Source of the DNA: Gammaproteobacteria bacterium | GTDB taxonomy: Bacteria; Pseudomonadota; Gammaproteobacteria; DSM-16500 | Length of the DNA stretch: 64,000 nt | Direction: 5' to 3' | Assembly (NCBI GenBank): GCA_013816845.1 | Contig: JACDDU010000005.1 | Location: forward strand, 205,944-269,943 | Part shown: piece after piece, positions 55,051-64,000 of the stretch | Numbering within the stretch: the stretch's first letter is position 1 | Layout of the letters: each line of letters starts with the position of its first letter | Program-made: the position numbers and the translations under genes | The notes under the pieces: generated by a model | Seen by the model: only the letters and a program-made list of their open reading frames with translations | The model's database searches: none | Told to the model about the DNA's origin: nothing

Positions 55051-55929
55051 ATGTTCAAAATAAAATTGAAGACCACTATCAAGTTAGGGAATATGATATC
55101 GACCATTATTTTATTGTCGATGTTGTATATACCTACTTTGCGGGCGGACTCTATTATGACACAAAATAAATTGATTTATTCAGAAGTAGGGAAGGGTCAG
55201 CCGTTAATTTTGCTTCATGCTTTTCCGGCAGATCAAAATTTATGGTTGCCACAACAAGAAGGCCTCAAAAATCATTTTCGCGTTATTACCTTAGATTTAC
55301 GCGGCTTCGGTCAATCTGGAGCAACGGATGGTCAAGCGGTCACGATGGAAGAATATGCCGATCAAGTTAAGCAATTAATGGATCAACTTAATATTAAGAA
55401 AGCCATTATCGGTGGTGAATCCATGGGTGGTTATGTGACCCTTGCATTCCTTAAAAAATATCCCGAACTTACTGAAGGCCTCATTTTATCAAATACACAA
55501 TCCATTCCCGACACTACCGAGCAGCAATACAAACGCGAAGCAACAGCTGCCTTTGTATTGACACACGGGTCCACTAAATTAATTGATGATTTTTTACCGA
55601 AAGCACTATCTCCTATGGTTGCAAAACAAATTCGCGCCGATTTAAAAACAATGTTGGAGGCGCAACCTGCCACTAGTATCGCTTCTGCTCTGAGAGGAAT
55701 GAGCAAGCGTGATGATACGACCCATATTCTAAAGGTTACAAAACAACGTGTCTTAATTATAACAAGTGATCAAGATGTTGTTGTTTCACCGCAACAAAGT
55801 CAGTTTATGCATGAATGTACTTTAAATAGTCGCCTCGTCATGATCAATAATGCAGCTCATCTATCAAACCTTGAACAACCTTTAGTGTGGAATAAAGCTG
55901 TTCTCGATATGTTTAGTAATAAACATTAA
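55051..55929 (+). CDS. Exported alpha/beta hydrolase
   Basis: 292 residues with AAGGAAG before the ATG. An N-terminal hydrophobic segment (about 15-32, ISTIILLSMLYIPTLRA) is a signal peptide or anchor. Then LILLHAFPADQNLWLPQ (oxyanion), DLRGFGQSG, the nucleophile elbow GGESMGGYVTLAFL, the acid region TSDQDVVVSP and the catalytic His in NAAHLSNLEQP. It resembles 3-oxoadipate enol-lactonase-like esterases. The gene ends in a clear terminator. Substrate unknown; periplasmic location inferred. Confidence 0.9.
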   Translation: MFKIKLKTTIKLGNMISTIILLSMLYIPTLRADSIMTQNKLIYSEVGKGQPLILLHAFPADQNLWLPQQEGLKNHFRVITLDLRGFGQSGATDGQAVTMEEYADQVKQLMDQLNIKKAIIGGESMGGYVTLAFLKKYPELTEGLILSNTQSIPDTTEQQYKREATAAFVLTHGSTKLIDDFLPKALSPMVAKQIRADLKTMLEAQPATSIASALRGMSKRDDTTHILKVTKQRVLIITSDQDVVVSPQQSQFMHECTLNSRLVMINNAAHLSNLEQPLVWNKAVLDMFSNKH

Positions 55930-55943
55930 AAAAGTAAAATTTG

Positions 55944-55984
55944 CGATAGGATGGAACACTTAAGTTCAACCTATCGTATTTTTT
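55944..55984 (+). terminator. Intrinsic terminator after the hydrolase gene
   Basis: CGATAGG at 55944-55950 pairs with CCTATCG at 55970-55976, with an inner GAAC/GTTC stem, followed by TATTTTTT. It lies 15 bases after the stop. Confidence 0.86.
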
Positions 55985-56071
55985 ATCGTCATTTCAATAT
56001 TAGGCCTAATCTTCCTAACAAATATTAAGGAAAATAAAAATACCTTAGCAATATCATTAACTCTATTTATT

Positions 56072-56147
56072 ACTTTTAATTATTACTTTTAAGTTAGTAC
56101 TTTTAATTATTACTTTTAAGTTAGTACTTTTAATTATTACTTTTAAG
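56072..56147. repeat. 27-bp AT-rich tandem repeats upstream of the adhesin gene
   Basis: Two perfect copies of a 27-bp unit (56072-56098 and 56099-56125) and 22 bases of a third follow each other without gaps. The unit itself contains two copies of ATTACTTTTAA-like sequence. They end about 160 bases before the adhesin start codon, in its likely promoter region, and could change copy number by slippage. Confidence 0.75.
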
Positions 56148-56310
56148 CATTGACCGCTTAAATTTAGTCACTCTTTTTTTTGTACCCGCTTATCCCTCCG
56201 CCATCCCTTTTTAAGCCATTGATTTAATTGAAGTTTTAAAATAAATTTCTTCTGATTAAAACCTACCATAATTAGTGGGACTATTTTAAATACGAGCTTG
56301 CTACCTAATT

Positions 56311-59300
56311 ATGATCAGTAACATCAGCCCTACCAAAAGTAACTTGGAAGTTTTTTCAAAGCTCTCATCCACGAGAACTTTGAAAAGGCTTTTTATTCGC
56401 CTCATTATTGCCTCCTTTATATTGCTACCTTCTACTGCTGCTTTTGCTATTCCTCAAGGTGGTGCTGTTGCGGCCGGTAATGTAACAATTTCTTCACCCA
56501 ATGCTAACACCATGCAAATTAACCAAACGACTGATAAAGCAATCATTAATTGGCAATCTTATAATATCGGTGCGCAACAACACGTCAATTATCAACAACC
56601 TAATTCTTCATCTATTTCACTGAACCGAATTAACCCTACCAATGGAGCATCACAAATTTATGGACAACTCACGGCAAACGGCCAAGTCTGGTTGATCAAT
56701 CCTGCTGGTATTTATTTTGGACCAACAGCTTACGTCAACGTCGGTGGATTGTTAGCAACAACTGCCAATATTAGCGATCATGATTTTTTATCAGGAAATT
56801 ACGTTTTCAAACAATCACCTCAATGGAATGGTGCTGTCATTAATGATGGTGTTATTAAAACGACTCAAGCCGGTCTCGTTGCTTTAGTCGGATCGGGTGT
56901 GGTTAACAATGGCCACATCGAAGCAAATTTAGGTACCGTTGTTTTAGCATCAGGCAGTGAATTCACGCTTAACTTTTCTGGTAATGATTTGATTAGTTTC
57001 ACAGTCGATAAAGAATTACTTCGTTCAGCCCAGGATCAAAATGGCCAGCCGATTAAAGATGGCGTACGCAACACCGGAAAGATTAGTGCTAATGGCGGTA
57101 AAGTTTTAGTAACAGCCCGCGCAGCTTCCCATGTTTTAGATCATGTCATCAATATGGAAGGTGTTGTTGAAGCAAAATCAGTTGGCATGAAGAATGGTGA
57201 AATTGTTTTATTAGGTGAAGGCCAAGGCATTGTTAAAGTTTCAGGAAAAATGATTGCATCAGGTCGACGATCGGGTGAGAAAGGTGGACGTGTCCGCATC
57301 CTTGGTAACAAAGTAGCTTTAACTGAACACGCAGAAATTGATGTCACTGGTGATATCGGTGGTGGCGAAGTGCTTATCGGTGGCGACTATCAAGGTAAGA
57401 ATGTCAATATAAAGAATGCAGAAAGAACTTTTGTTGGTAGTGATGCAACTGTTTTTGCTGATGCCTTAACGAATGGTGATGGCGGTAAAGTTATCGTTTG
57501 GGCAGATGGAGATACGAGTTATTTCGGCACCATTTTAGCCCGCGGTGGTATAGAACAAGGTCATGGTGGTTTCATTGAAGTTTCTGGTAAAAATGGATTA
57601 GATTTTAATGGTTACGTTGATACCCGTTCAACGAACGGCAAAATCGGAACCCTCTTACTTGATCCTAAGTTTTTAATTGTCGCAACGACGAGCGGTAGTG
57701 CATACAATAATGGCGTAAATAATTTATTTGCAAATAATACAAGTGGAACCAACATCATCACACCCGCTAGTATTGTTGCAGCAGCAACAAATATTGTTCT
57801 TCAAGCCAATAGCGATATTATCTTTACTAACACTCTTGCAATGACAACGGTTGGTGCAACACTTACCGTACAAGCTGGTCGTAGTATTTTAGTGAATGCA
57901 AATATTTCAACTAATAATGCTGCAATCTCGATGACTGCTAATAGTGCTTCCGCTAATTCCGCTGACCGATCAACCACTAACACAGGCAATCCAAGCGGTG
58001 ATTTTGAATCAGTACTTGGAAACATTACCATGGCTGCCGGTACCTCGATTAACTCAGGTACAGGTAGCCTCACTTTGACAATCGATCCAACAAGTTCCGG
58101 CAATTTTACGCCAGGTAACTTAACACTCATTGGATTGACAGGTGGTGCTATTTCACTTTCAACACCTAATGCAATCACGGCTGGTGCAATTGCACAGAGT
58201 TCTTCTTTAACAGTTGATGTTGGCACAACAAGTGTATTGTCGGGTGTAATTAGTGGTGCTGGTAATTTCGTTAAAAATGGCGTGGGCAGATTAGTTTTAG
58301 CTGCAGGAAATACTTACACAGGAACAAGCACGCTCAACAACGGTATTGTAAGCATCTCATTAGACAATGGTTTAGGTCTTAATCCCGGCGTTGCGACACC
58401 TGGCAAATTAGTTTTTAATGGTGGTACTTTACAAACAACTGCAACCTTTACCTTAACGACCAATCGCGGTATCACACTCAATGCAGGCGGCGGAACATTT
58501 TCACCGGATGCAGGTTTCACTTTAACTTATGGTGGTGTTGCAACAGGTATTGGTAATTTCATCAAATCAGGGTCCGGCAATTTATCACTGGGTGGTGTGA
58601 GTACTTATACGGGTGGAACCATTATTAATGCCGGTACCCTCCTCCTCACTGCTAGCAACCGTCTTCCAACCTTAACTGCCTTAACTATTAATAGCCCAGG
58701 TATATTCAATACAAATAACAATACACAAACGATCGGCAGTCTTGCTGGTAATGGTACGTTGCAAAATACTGGTGGTGGCGGTGCTGAAGTTTTAACAGTG
58801 GGTGGGAATAATACTTCCACCATTTTTTCCGGTTTAATTGGAACGGGTGGGACGAGATTAGCATTAACTAAAACAGGTAGTGGAAGCTTAACCTTATCGG
58901 GTGCAAATACTTATACGGGTGCAACCATTGTCAGTGCAGGTACCCTTGTTGCTGCGCACGCAACTGCATTAGGTACAGTGGGTACCGGAACAACGATCAG
59001 TAGCGGCGCCACACTTGATATTAGTAATGCCCTTATTGGGAATGAAGCACTTACATTAGGGGTAGGTGGTGCTGCTACCTTAACGGGTTCTGGATCCGCC
59101 TCTCTTTCAGGTCCAATTGCATTATCAACAACAAGTACGATTGGTGGTACAGGAAACTTATCTTTAAGCGGCATCATCAGCGGTTCTGGTTTGGGATTTA
59201 TTAAAACAGGAACCGGCACCCTAACCTTGTCTGGTGTTAATAGTTATACGGGCACAACCACAATTAACAATGGCATAGTCAGCATTATGAATGCGAGCGG

Positions 59301-62300
59301 TCTTGGCACAACAGCCGGTGCAACCCTTGTAAATTCAGGCGGTACGCTCGACTTTAATGCTGTCGCAATTGGTGCAGAAATTTTAACCTTAAATGGTAGT
59401 GGCTTTGGGGGCATCGGGGCTTTAACCGGCACAGGAACATCCTCCTTAGTAGGTGGAATAACATTAGGTAGCAATGCAACGATCGGTGGAACGGGCGGTT
59501 TATCATTAACAGGAATCATCACTGACGGCGCTTCTTCTTTTAACTTAACCAAGGAAGGGACTGGGACACTCAATTTATCCGGCATCAATACTTATGATGG
59601 CTCAACTACCTTAAATAATGGCGTTTTACAAATTAATGCCGATTCACGATTAGGTAATGTTCCTGGTGTCGCAACACCGGGTGATCTCATCTTTAATGGT
59701 GGTACTTTAGCGGCAACAGGCACATTTACCTTAAATTCAAATCGCGGCATCTTATTAAATTCTAGTGGCGGCACCGTTCAGGTTAATCCAGGTTTTACCC
59801 TAACTTATAATGGTATAGGCGCAGGAACAGGCGCGTTAACCAAGACAGGTTCAGGAACGTTATTAATTGGAGGATTAAATACTTATTCTGGCGCCACCAA
59901 TATTAATGAAGGTAGCGTGCAACTCGGTGTTACTAATGCGATTGGCGCCAGCAGCAGCGTTATTTTAGCAAATGTGGGCAGTGCAAATTTAAATCTGAAT
60001 AATTTTTCCGACACCATTGGATCGCTTGCTGGTGGCGGAACAACCGGGGGTAATGTTCTATTAGGTTCCGGACGATTAACCTTAGGTGGTGATAATACTA
60101 GTACAATTTACAGTGGTGTGATTAGTGGCACCAACGGTATTACTAAAACAGGAACGGGCACCTTTACATTAGCCCATGTTGCTAGCACTTATACAGGTCA
60201 AACCATTATTAATAATGGTACTTTAGTTGCAACTAAAGTAGCTTTAGGCGGCGTTAATAGTTCGATCGGGGCAGCTATTTCAACCCTTCCTATTTTAGTT
60301 GGAAGTGCAACCTCTGCAACTCTTGCTTATTCGGGTGGAACGGATACAACCAACAGACAAATCTCAATCAATGGTGCAGGCGGCGGGACCATTCAAACAA
60401 CTGCACTCGGCACGCTCACTTTATCTGGTTCAATCAACAACAACGGTAATCCACTTAATTTTCAAACAAATTCAGGCGATATCAATGTATCCGGGGCAGT
60501 TAGCGGCAGCGGTGCGTTAACTAAATTCGGCATTGGAACTTTATTCTTATCAGGAACAACAAATACTTACTCAGGTGCGACCACCGTAACAGGCGGCGTG
60601 CTTAGCCTTAACCATATCAATGCATTAGGCAACACTTCCGGTACCACTGTTGCTTCGAGCGCCGCTGTATTAGATATTAACTTTAGTAATGCTACCTTAG
60701 CGAATACCAATACCATTACATTAAATGGAACGGGTGCGGGTGCGAATGGCGCATTAACGTTCTCTGGCACTAACATCACCATTAATAATCCAATTTCATT
60801 AGCCGGCACCATTCAAGTATTGATTGGTGGCAATGGCACGGGCACCATGACATTAAATGGTTTAATAAGTGGTGCTCGAAATCTCTTTATTAACTTACCT
60901 AATGCGGGCATTTCTTTACCTGCTATTAATTTAACAAGTAATAATTTATCAGTCATCAGTAATGGTGCCATTACACAAACCGGTATACTCACCATTCCTG
61001 GAACAGCAAGCTTTTCTTCAGGCAGCAACCCAATCACTTTACTGCAAAATAATATGCTTTCAGGGGCTGTAAGTCTTACTAATAACGGCGCCAATGATGC
61101 AAGTCTCAATAACAATACGAATTTAACACTTGGAACATCCACAGTAGGCCGTAAATTAACTGCAATTACATCAGGCGCTTTAACGTTAAATGGTTCACTC
61201 ACAGCTGGGGGAACGGGTGATAGCATTATTCTTTCCGCAGCAAGCTTTAATAACTCGGGTGCATTTTCGCTCAATACAGGTGCTGGACGATTCTTAGTTT
61301 GGTCAAGTAATGCAAGTCCATTTAGTGGTGGCACGCCAGATAATCGTGGGGGTATTGCCTATAGCTTTAAGCAATATAATGCTTCTTATGGTGCTACGAC
61401 CGTTTTAGGTTCAGGTAACGGTTTTCTCTACACTCTCGCGCCTTCCATCACACCCTCTTTAACCGGTATTATTTCTAAAACCTATGACGCTACAACCACT
61501 GCAAATATGGTTGGACATTACGCTTCATCAGGAAGCGTTGATAGTGATGTTGTTACGCTTAATAATCCTGCAATTGGCGCTTACAACAATAAAAATGTAG
61601 GCACTAGCAAAAATGTTGCTGTAAGCGGCATTGCGATTACTAGTGCTACCAATGGTGCTGCAACTGTATATGGTTATCAACTTTCTTCATCCACTGCAAA
61701 TGCTAACATTGGGACAATTACACCCGCATCGTTGACGATTTCTTCTAATGCTGGCCAAGCTAAAATTTATGGAACGAATGACCCAGCTGGTGCTTCTAGT
61801 GCATACAGCGTGACTTCAGGTGTCTTATATGGTTCAGACGCGCTGACTGGTAGTTTAGGACGAGTCAGTGGTGAATCCGTTGGCAATTATAATTTTACTC
61901 AAAATACAGTTGGTGTAAGTGATGGAAATAGTGGCAATAATTACGCTTTAACTTTCAATGGTTCAACTAATCCATTTCAAATTAATAAAGCAAATTTAAC
62001 GGCTACTATTGCTAATCAAAACAAAGTATATGGCGCTAACGATCCAACCCTTTCCGGTATTGGTGTAACGTTAAATGGTGTGGTTAATAATAGCGTTACT
62101 GATATCAACGGTATTATTACTGTTATTAATGACAATGGTAATGTTGCAACATCACTTGCTTCCTTGACTCGTGCTGCGGGGGAAACGGTAAGCGGCAGCC
62201 CCTATGGAATTACTGGTGCTACTTTCAATACCTTAAGTGGTAGTGCCGCTAGCAACTACAATGCTCCTAACTTAGTGGGCGCTTCAACATTAACGATTAG

Positions 62301-64000
62301 CAGAGCAAACTTAACGGGTTCAATTGCCAATCAAAGCAAAGTATATGGCGCAAACGACCCAACCCTCTCCGGTATTGGTGTTACTTTAAATGGGTTAATC
62401 AATAGAACCGTAACCACGTGGAATGGTAGCATTGCCTTAAATGATTCAAGTTCAGTTGCAACATCCCTCGTCTCCCTAACACGCGCTGCCGGTGAAGCGG
62501 TTAGTGGCAGCCCCTATTCTATTACCACTGCAACATTCAATGCTTTAACAGGCAGCGCAGCTGGCAATTATAATGCACCCATCCTATCCGCTGGCTCAAC
62601 ATTAACCGTAACCCCAGCAAGCTTAACGGGTTCCATTGCTAATCAAAAAAAAGTATATGGTGCTAACGATCCAACCCTTTCTGGTATTGGTGTAACTTTA
62701 ACTGGCTTAATTAATCGCAGTGTTTCAACTTGGAACGGTAGTGTAGTAGTTAACGACAGCAGCAATGTTGCAACATCACTTTCTTCTCTAACCCGCACTG
62801 CAGGTGAAGTAGTAAGCGGCAGCCCATATGCAATTACTACAGCTTCTTTCAACGCTTTAACGGGCAGTGCTGCTGGCAATTACGGCGCACCAAGCTTCAT
62901 CGGTAGTCCAACATTAACTGTTACAAGAACAAATCTAACCGGTTCCATTGCTAATCAAACAAAAGTATATGGTGCTAACGATCCAACCCTTTCCGGTATC
63001 GGTATAACCTTAAATGGCTTGATTAACCGAACGGTAACCACTTGGAATGGGGCTGTTTCTGTTAACGACAGTAGCAATGTTGCAACAACTCTTGCTTCTT
63101 TAACGCGCAACGCCGGTGAAGTTCTAAGTGGCAGTCCTTATGCAATTACTGCAGCTTCTTTCAACGCTTTAACGGGCAGTGCAGCTAGCAACTATAACGC
63201 ACCAAGCTTCATCGGTAGCCCAACATTAACTGTAACCCCAGCAAGCCTCACGGGTTCCATTGCCAATCAAACAAAAGTATATGGTGCTAACGATCCAACA
63301 CTTTCGGGTATTGGTGTTACTTTAAATGGTTTAATTAACCGAACAGTAACCACTTGGAATGGCAGTGTTGCTCTAAATGATTCAAGTGCAGTTGCAACAT
63401 CACTTACTACTCTAACTCGTGTTGCCGGTGAAGTAGTAAGTGGCAGTCCTTATGCAATTACTGCAGCTTCTTTCAATGCTTTAACAGGCAGTGCTGCTAG
63501 CAACTATAACGCACCAAGCTTCATCGGTAGCCCAACATTAACTGTAACCCCAGCAAGCTTAACGGGTTCCATTGCCAATCAAACAAAAGTATACGGTGCT
63601 AACGATCCAACCCTTTCCGGTATTGGTGTAACACTAAATGGTTTAATTAATCGCAGTGTTTCAACTTGGAACGGTAGTGTAGTAGTTAACGACAGCAGCA
63701 ATGTTGCAACATCACTCGCTACTCTAAATCGTGTTGCCGGTGAAGTTGTAAGCGGCAGTCCATATTCCATCACCAGTGCAACTTTCAATACCTTAAGTGG
63801 TAGTGCAGCTGGCAATTACAGTGCCCCAACTTTCACAGGCAGTCCAACATTAACTGTAACCCCAGCAAGCTTAACGGGTTCCATTGCTAATCAAACAAAA
63901 GTATACGGTGCTAATGATCCAACACTTTCGGGTATCGGTGTTACTTTAAATGGATTAATTAACCGAACAGTAACCACTTGGAACGGCAGTGTAGTACTTG
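56311..64000 (+). CDS. Giant two-partner-secretion adhesin (filamentous haemagglutinin family), 3' end beyond window
   Basis: At least 2563 codons; open at the right edge. An extended signal peptide (hydrophobic LFIRLIIASFILLPSTAAFA, residues 26-46) precedes the TPS secretion domain: NWQSYNIG, NRINPTNGASQIYGQL, WLINPAGIYFGP and VNVGGLLATT. Residues about 640-1450 hold eight autotransporter-type beta repeats (KTGSGTL...GANTYTGxTxxxxGxL). A KTYDATTTANM module and a GQAKIYGTNDP module lead into seven MBG-type repeats of 104-105 residues from about 1890 to the end. It should form a long beta-helical surface fibre exported by a TpsB porin, which is not in the window. No ribosome site is evident before the ATG. 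Confidence 0.92.
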   Translation, partial: MISNISPTKSNLEVFSKLSSTRTLKRLFIRLIIASFILLPSTAAFAIPQGGAVAAGNVTISSPNANTMQINQTTDKAIINWQSYNIGAQQHVNYQQPNSSSISLNRINPTNGASQIYGQLTANGQVWLINPAGIYFGPTAYVNVGGLLATTANISDHDFLSGNYVFKQSPQWNGAVINDGVIKTTQAGLVALVGSGVVNNGHIEANLGTVVLASGSEFTLNFSGNDLISFTVDKELLRSAQDQNGQPIKDGVRNTGKISANGGKVLVTARAASHVLDHVINMEGVVEAKSVGMKNGEIVLLGEGQGIVKVSGKMIASGRRSGEKGGRVRILGNKVALTEHAEIDVTGDIGGGEVLIGGDYQGKNVNIKNAERTFVGSDATVFADALTNGDGGKVIVWADGDTSYFGTILARGGIEQGHGGFIEVSGKNGLDFNGYVDTRSTNGKIGTLLLDPKFLIVATTSGSAYNNGVNNLFANNTSGTNIITPASIVAAATNIVLQANSDIIFTNTLAMTTVGATLTVQAGRSILVNANISTNNAAISMTANSASANSADRSTTNTGNPSGDFESVLGNITMAAGTSINSGTGSLTLTIDPTSSGNFTPGNLTLIGLTGGAISLSTPNAITAGAIAQSSSLTVDVGTTSVLSGVISGAGNFVKNGVGRLVLAAGNTYTGTSTLNNGIVSISLDNGLGLNPGVATPGKLVFNGGTLQTTATFTLTTNRGITLNAGGGTFSPDAGFTLTYGGVATGIGNFIKSGSGNLSLGGVSTYTGGTIINAGTLLLTASNRLPTLTALTINSPGIFNTNNNTQTIGSLAGNGTLQNTGGGGAEVLTVGGNNTSTIFSGLIGTGGTRLALTKTGSGSLTLSGANTYTGATIVSAGTLVAAHATALGTVGTGTTISSGATLDISNALIGNEALTLGVGGAATLTGSGSASLSGPIALSTTSTIGGTGNLSLSGIISGSGLGFIKTGTGTLTLSGVNSYTGTTTINNGIVSIMNASGLGTTAGATLVNSGGTLDFNAVAIGAEILTLNGSGFGGIGALTGTGTSSLVGGITLGSNATIGGTGGLSLTGIITDGASSFNLTKEGTGTLNLSGINTYDGSTTLNNGVLQINADSRLGNVPGVATPGDLIFNGGTLAATGTFTLNSNRGILLNSSGGTVQVNPGFTLTYNGIGAGTGALTKTGSGTLLIGGLNTYSGATNINEGSVQLGVTNAIGASSSVILANVGSANLNLNNFSDTIGSLAGGGTTGGNVLLGSGRLTLGGDNTSTIYSGVISGTNGITKTGTGTFTLAHVASTYTGQTIINNGTLVATKVALGGVNSSIGAAISTLPILVGSATSATLAYSGGTDTTNRQISINGAGGGTIQTTALGTLTLSGSINNNGNPLNFQTNSGDINVSGAVSGSGALTKFGIGTLFLSGTTNTYSGATTVTGGVLSLNHINALGNTSGTTVASSAAVLDINFSNATLANTNTITLNGTGAGANGALTFSGTNITINNPISLAGTIQVLIGGNGTGTMTLNGLISGARNLFINLPNAGISLPAINLTSNNLSVISNGAITQTGILTIPGTASFSSGSNPITLLQNNMLSGAVSLTNNGANDASLNNNTNLTLGTSTVGRKLTAITSGALTLNGSLTAGGTGDSIILSAASFNNSGAFSLNTGAGRFLVWSSNASPFSGGTPDNRGGIAYSFKQYNASYGATTVLGSGNGFLYTLAPSITPSLTGIISKTYDATTTANMVGHYASSGSVDSDVVTLNNPAIGAYNNKNVGTSKNVAVSGIAITSATNGAATVYGYQLSSSTANANIGTITPASLTISSNAGQAKIYGTNDPAGASSAYSVTSGVLYGSDALTGSLGRVSGESVGNYNFTQNTVGVSDGNSGNNYALTFNGSTNPFQINKANLTATIANQNKVYGANDPTLSGIGVTLNGVVNNSVTDINGIITVINDNGNVATSLASLTRAAGETVSGSPYGITGATFNTLSGSAASNYNAPNLVGASTLTISRANLTGSIANQSKVYGANDPTLSGIGVTLNGLINRTVTTWNGSIALNDSSSVATSLVSLTRAAGEAVSGSPYSITTATFNALTGSAAGNYNAPILSAGSTLTVTPASLTGSIANQKKVYGANDPTLSGIGVTLTGLINRSVSTWNGSVVVNDSSNVATSLSSLTRTAGEVVSGSPYAITTASFNALTGSAAGNYGAPSFIGSPTLTVTRTNLTGSIANQTKVYGANDPTLSGIGITLNGLINRTVTTWNGAVSVNDSSNVATTLASLTRNAGEVLSGSPYAITAASFNALTGSAASNYNAPSFIGSPTLTVTPASLTGSIANQTKVYGANDPTLSGIGVTLNGLINRTVTTWNGSVALNDSSAVATSLTTLTRVAGEVVSGSPYAITAASFNALTGSAASNYNAPSFIGSPTLTVTPASLTGSIANQTKVYGANDPTLSGIGVTLNGLINRSVSTWNGSVVVNDSSNVATSLATLNRVAGEVVSGSPYSITSATFNTLSGSAAGNYSAPTFTGSPTLTVTPASLTGSIANQTKVYGANDPTLSGIGVTLNGLINRTVTTWNGSVVL
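61993..64000 (+). repeat. 312-bp MBG repeats in the adhesin gene
   Basis: The marker GATCCAAC-type site recurs at 62041, 62356, 62668, 62980, 63292, 63604 and 63916: one spacing of 315 then five of exactly 312. Each unit encodes ANQxKVYGANDPTLSGIG and later GSAAxNYxAP. Adjacent later copies are nearly identical in DNA, which favours recombination and recent expansion; the array continues past the edge. Confidence 0.92.

Noticed and set aside
57141-63815. Many minus-strand open frames rich in Pro, Val and Leu within the adhesin gene
   Set aside because: They are antisense shadows of the repetitive adhesin; they recur with its repeats and have no ribosome sites.
61993-64000. Evenly spaced repeats that could suggest a CRISPR array
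   Set aside because: Units are 312 bp, in frame and coding, with no short palindromic repeats or unique spacers.

Overview
The window reads as a low-GC gammaproteobacterium with the gene habits of the Legionellales (Legionella/Coxiella/Aquicella-like). The signs are ankyrin-repeat proteins, a stand-alone SET-domain protein, large helical orphan proteins, small outer-membrane barrels and a mix of core gammaproteobacterial genes (darP, srkA, pntAA-pntAB-pntB, uppS). The placement is inferred from gene content and protein style only; no species is claimed.

Left edge (1-2885): a plasmid-type maintenance module. It holds the N-terminus of a Rep initiator (cut by the window edge), a small ribbon-helix-helix-like gene, parB and parA, all on the minus strand, then six directly repeated 16-bp iterons at about 21-bp pitch. 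A seventh, inverted iteron sits in the leader of rep. The rest of the window carries housekeeping genes, so the replicon is a large plasmid/chromid or the site of an integrated plasmid.

2.9-16.3 kb: envelope and accessory genes. These are two beta-barrel proteins, an isolated uppS, two small secreted proteins, an aromatic amino-acid permease, a two-gene DNA end-processing unit (ligase-associated exonuclease plus ATP-dependent ligase), an SDR, a WGR-domain protein preceded by a 30-codon gene, a periplasmic M20 peptidase, a SET protein and an orphan.

16.5-34 kb: a 1661-residue Ser/Thr-kinase/AAA/TPR/GAF/GGDEF signalling protein, a three-gene proton-translocating transhydrogenase operon, an MMPL/RND exporter, a small lipase-like hydrolase, a secreted FAD oxidase and two large orphan helical proteins that could be secreted effectors.

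34-48.6 kb: DJ-1/PfpI protein, a secreted thaumatin-like protein, a thiolase, a YciI protein, an M23-family protein, then an arylsulfatase / HAD phosphatase / formylglycine-generating-enzyme operon. After it come a membrane protein, a 30-residue lipopeptide with a barrel protein, a lysine-tailed VOC protein, srkA, a NYN nuclease and darP.

48.6-64 kb: an ankyrin protein, then the most unusual gene of the window, a 1092-residue protein built from about 20 exact 22-residue repeats followed by 10 exact 44-residue, mostly proline-punctuated amphipathic repeats. Its architecture recalls apolipoproteins. Two more enzymes follow. The right end is filled by a giant two-partner-secretion adhesin (at least 2563 codons, open at the edge) with beta-strand repeats and seven 104-105-residue MBG repeats. 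No tRNA, rRNA, CRISPR array or intact insertion sequence was seen.
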